Positions 62,987-64,000 of a stretch of DNA of 64,000 nucleotides are shown here, piece by piece. The stretch is taken from the NCBI RefSeq assembly GCF_014451325.2, contig NZ_JACSCH020000001.1:288845-352844 (forward strand), given 5' to 3'. Below the pieces are notes generated by a model. That model saw only the letters and a list, made by a program, of their open reading frames with translations, did no database searches and was not told the DNA's origin. The position numbers and the translations under genes are program-made. Positions within the stretch are counted from its first letter, which is position 1. Each line of letters starts with the position of its first letter. Origin of the DNA: Streptomyces sp. CB02980 (lineage in GTDB: Bacteria; Actinomycetota; Actinomycetes; Streptomycetales; Streptomycetaceae).

Positions 62987-63126
62987 ATGCCCGAGCTCGC
63001 CCTCCACCGCGCCGCCCAGGACCTCCTCCTCCGCCAGGCCCGTACCGCCGACACCGAGGCACGCGAGCGACTCCTGGAGCACATGGCCGAGGGCAACCGG
63101 CGCGGGACCGCCGCCGCGCCGCTGCC
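62987..63126 (+). pseudogene. Nitroreductase (malonic semialdehyde reductase-like), internally deleted
   Basis: ATG 62987 has AGGAG six bases upstream and starts MPELALHRAAQDLLLRQART-ADT, the N-terminus of RutE-like nitroreductases. It then jumps to EARERLLEHMAEGNRRGTAA-APL, which in intact proteins (TAEGKERL...GN..KT..AP in RutE) lies ~40 residues later. The intervening segment, including FMN-binding residues, is gone. After APL the frame becomes His/Arg/Thr low-complexity sequence (CACGCACAC-type repeats, 63127-63240) that runs into the MFS gene. The enzyme cannot be functional. Confidence 0.65.
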
Positions 63127-63285
63127 CCGTACCGCGCCACGCGCACCACCACACAGGCACCACCACGCACGCACAGCCCGCCCCACACGGACCGCCACGC
63201 ACACGAACCGCACACGAACCGCCACGCACGCAGAGCCGCGCCTCGCGCCCCCGATCGGCCCGCGTCCTTTCCTCCGGAGTCAGCC

Positions 63286-64000
63286 GTGTCCCTGCTCGAC
63301 CGCACCCGCCCGATCCAGCCCACGCAGGCCCCACGCCGCATCCACGCGCTGTGGCTCGCGCTGCTCGCCACGCCCGTCGCCGCGAGCGCGAACGGTCCCG
63401 TCCTCGTCCTCCCGGACATGGCCGAGTCCTTCGGCGTCCCCACCGCCACGGCGACCTGGCTCGTCACCGTCTTCGCCTGGGCCGTCGCCGTCGGCACCCC
63501 CCTCATGGCGGGACTCCTGCGGCGCCGCGGACTGGGCGTCACGCTCCGGCTCGCCGCCGTCCTCATCACGGCCGGCACCGCCGTCGTCGCCGCGGCACCC
63601 TGGCTCCCCCTCGCCATGGCAGGCCGCGCCGCGCAGGCGATAGGCGGCGCCGGCCTCGTCACCGCCGCCATGAGCCTGGCGGGCTCGGTCCGCCGCATGG
63701 GTGTGATCACCGCGGGCTTCGGAATTCTCGGCGCCGTCGGCCCTCTGCTCGGCTCCACCATCGCCGGCGCGGTCTCCTGGCGCCTCTCCCTCGCCGTCGG
63801 AGCCGTCGCGCTCCTCGCCCTGCCGGCCATCACACGCCGCGCCGATCTGTCCGCCCCCCGCGAGACCGCCCCCTTCGACGGCCGAGGCGCCACCCTCCTC
63901 GTCCTCCTCGCCACCGCCCTGGTTCTCATCCCCCGTTTCCCGCTCCCCGCGATCGCCGCCTCCCTCGCGGCAGCCGCGCTGCTGGCCCTCCACGTCCGCG
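63286..64000 (+). CDS. MFS transporter, 3' end beyond the window
   Basis: GTG 63286 follows GGAG at seven bases. The visible 238 residues contain six to eight membrane helices: RIHALWLALLATPVAASANG, ATATWLVTVFAWAVAVGTPL, LAAVLITAGTAVVAAAPWLP and ITAGFGILGAVGPLLGSTIA (motif C-like). LLVLLATALVLIPRFPLPAI then follows. The layout is of a major facilitator drug or metabolite exporter (~400 residues when complete). It is the first intact gene divergent from the marR gene and may be its surviving target. Confidence 0.85.
   Translation, partial: MSLLDRTRPIQPTQAPRRIHALWLALLATPVAASANGPVLVLPDMAESFGVPTATATWLVTVFAWAVAVGTPLMAGLLRRRGLGVTLRLAAVLITAGTAVVAAAPWLPLAMAGRAAQAIGGAGLVTAAMSLAGSVRRMGVITAGFGILGAVGPLLGSTIAGAVSWRLSLAVGAVALLALPAITRRADLSAPRETAPFDGRGATLLVLLATALVLIPRFPLPAIAASLAAAALLALHVR

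Noticed and set aside
63127..63240. CAC/GCA-rich repeats resembling a CRISPR or protein repeat
   Set aside because: Repeats are short, irregular and without unique spacers; this is simple low-complexity DNA.
62846..63643. 265-codon plus-strand frame as one protein
   Set aside because: Its first part is upstream of the real ATG, the middle is the deleted nitroreductase, and the last third is a shadow of the MFS gene.

Overview
The window is high-GC actinobacterial DNA, almost certainly from a Streptomyces chromosome. The signs are strong third-position G/C, many GTG starts, a WhiB-family regulator, an SsgA-like sporulation protein, a mycothione reductase, an F420-type LLM oxidoreductase and a class III lanthipeptide synthetase. 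It carries no rRNA, tRNA or CRISPR array that I can see. About half the intergenic space in the first 10 kb is transposase debris, which suggests an accessory or chromosome-arm location.

Region 1 (1-9.4 kb) is a patchwork. It starts with a 5'-truncated ECF41/SigJ-type sigma factor. Next come a frameshifted DUF5713 gene, at least five broken IS5-family transposase fragments, and single genes for a winged-helix protein, a DinB/DUF664 protein, an alpha/beta hydrolase and an ATP-grasp protein. A tyrosine-recombinase fragment closes it. Region 2 (9.4-12.8 kb) has a lipoprotein, an APH-family kinase, a family-2 glycosyltransferase and a DUF4288 protein whose start region is tandemly duplicated.

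Region 3 (13.0-16.0 kb) is a compact class III lanthipeptide locus: a LanKC synthetase followed by a 37-residue precursor with the ILxLQ leader box, then a 13-bp hairpin. Gene order is that of ramC-ramS/amfT-amfS, but no transporter or regulator is attached, and the single-Cys core does not match the labionin pattern. Region 4 (16.5-26.8 kb) holds a flavohemoprotein translationally coupled to a PPOX-family protein, a secreted polysaccharide deacetylase, a giant LuxR (LAL) regulator, small membrane/lipoproteins, and a divergent SDR/MerR pair around a perfect palindrome.

Region 5 (26.9-41.3 kb) is a stress-signalling block built on partner switching. It has a SigB/F-type sigma factor with a SigB-like promoter, two RsbW-like ATPases, an SsgA-like protein, three SpoIIE-type phosphatases (one with degenerate metal sites), an RsbV-like STAS protein, a MarR regulator and a 1339-residue multi-HAMP hybrid histidine kinase. 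A second STAS protein (53.9 kb) and another membrane SpoIIE phosphatase (60.2 kb) lie outside the block and may feed the same network.

Region 6 (41.3-50.8 kb) is redox housekeeping: two tiny genes, a class II amidotransferase, an LLM oxidoreductase, a flavin reductase, mycothione reductase, an overlapping three-gene operon (HemK2-like methyltransferase, CDGSH protein, heme-oxygenase-like diiron protein), a zinc alcohol dehydrogenase, a DUF1206 membrane protein and a WhiB protein. Region 7 (51-64 kb) has several regulator/target pairs: MarR/MFS, MarR/old-yellow-enzyme and XRE/DUF2975. It also has a stand-alone MurE-like ligase and a MarR gene facing an internally deleted nitroreductase and an MFS gene that runs off the window end.
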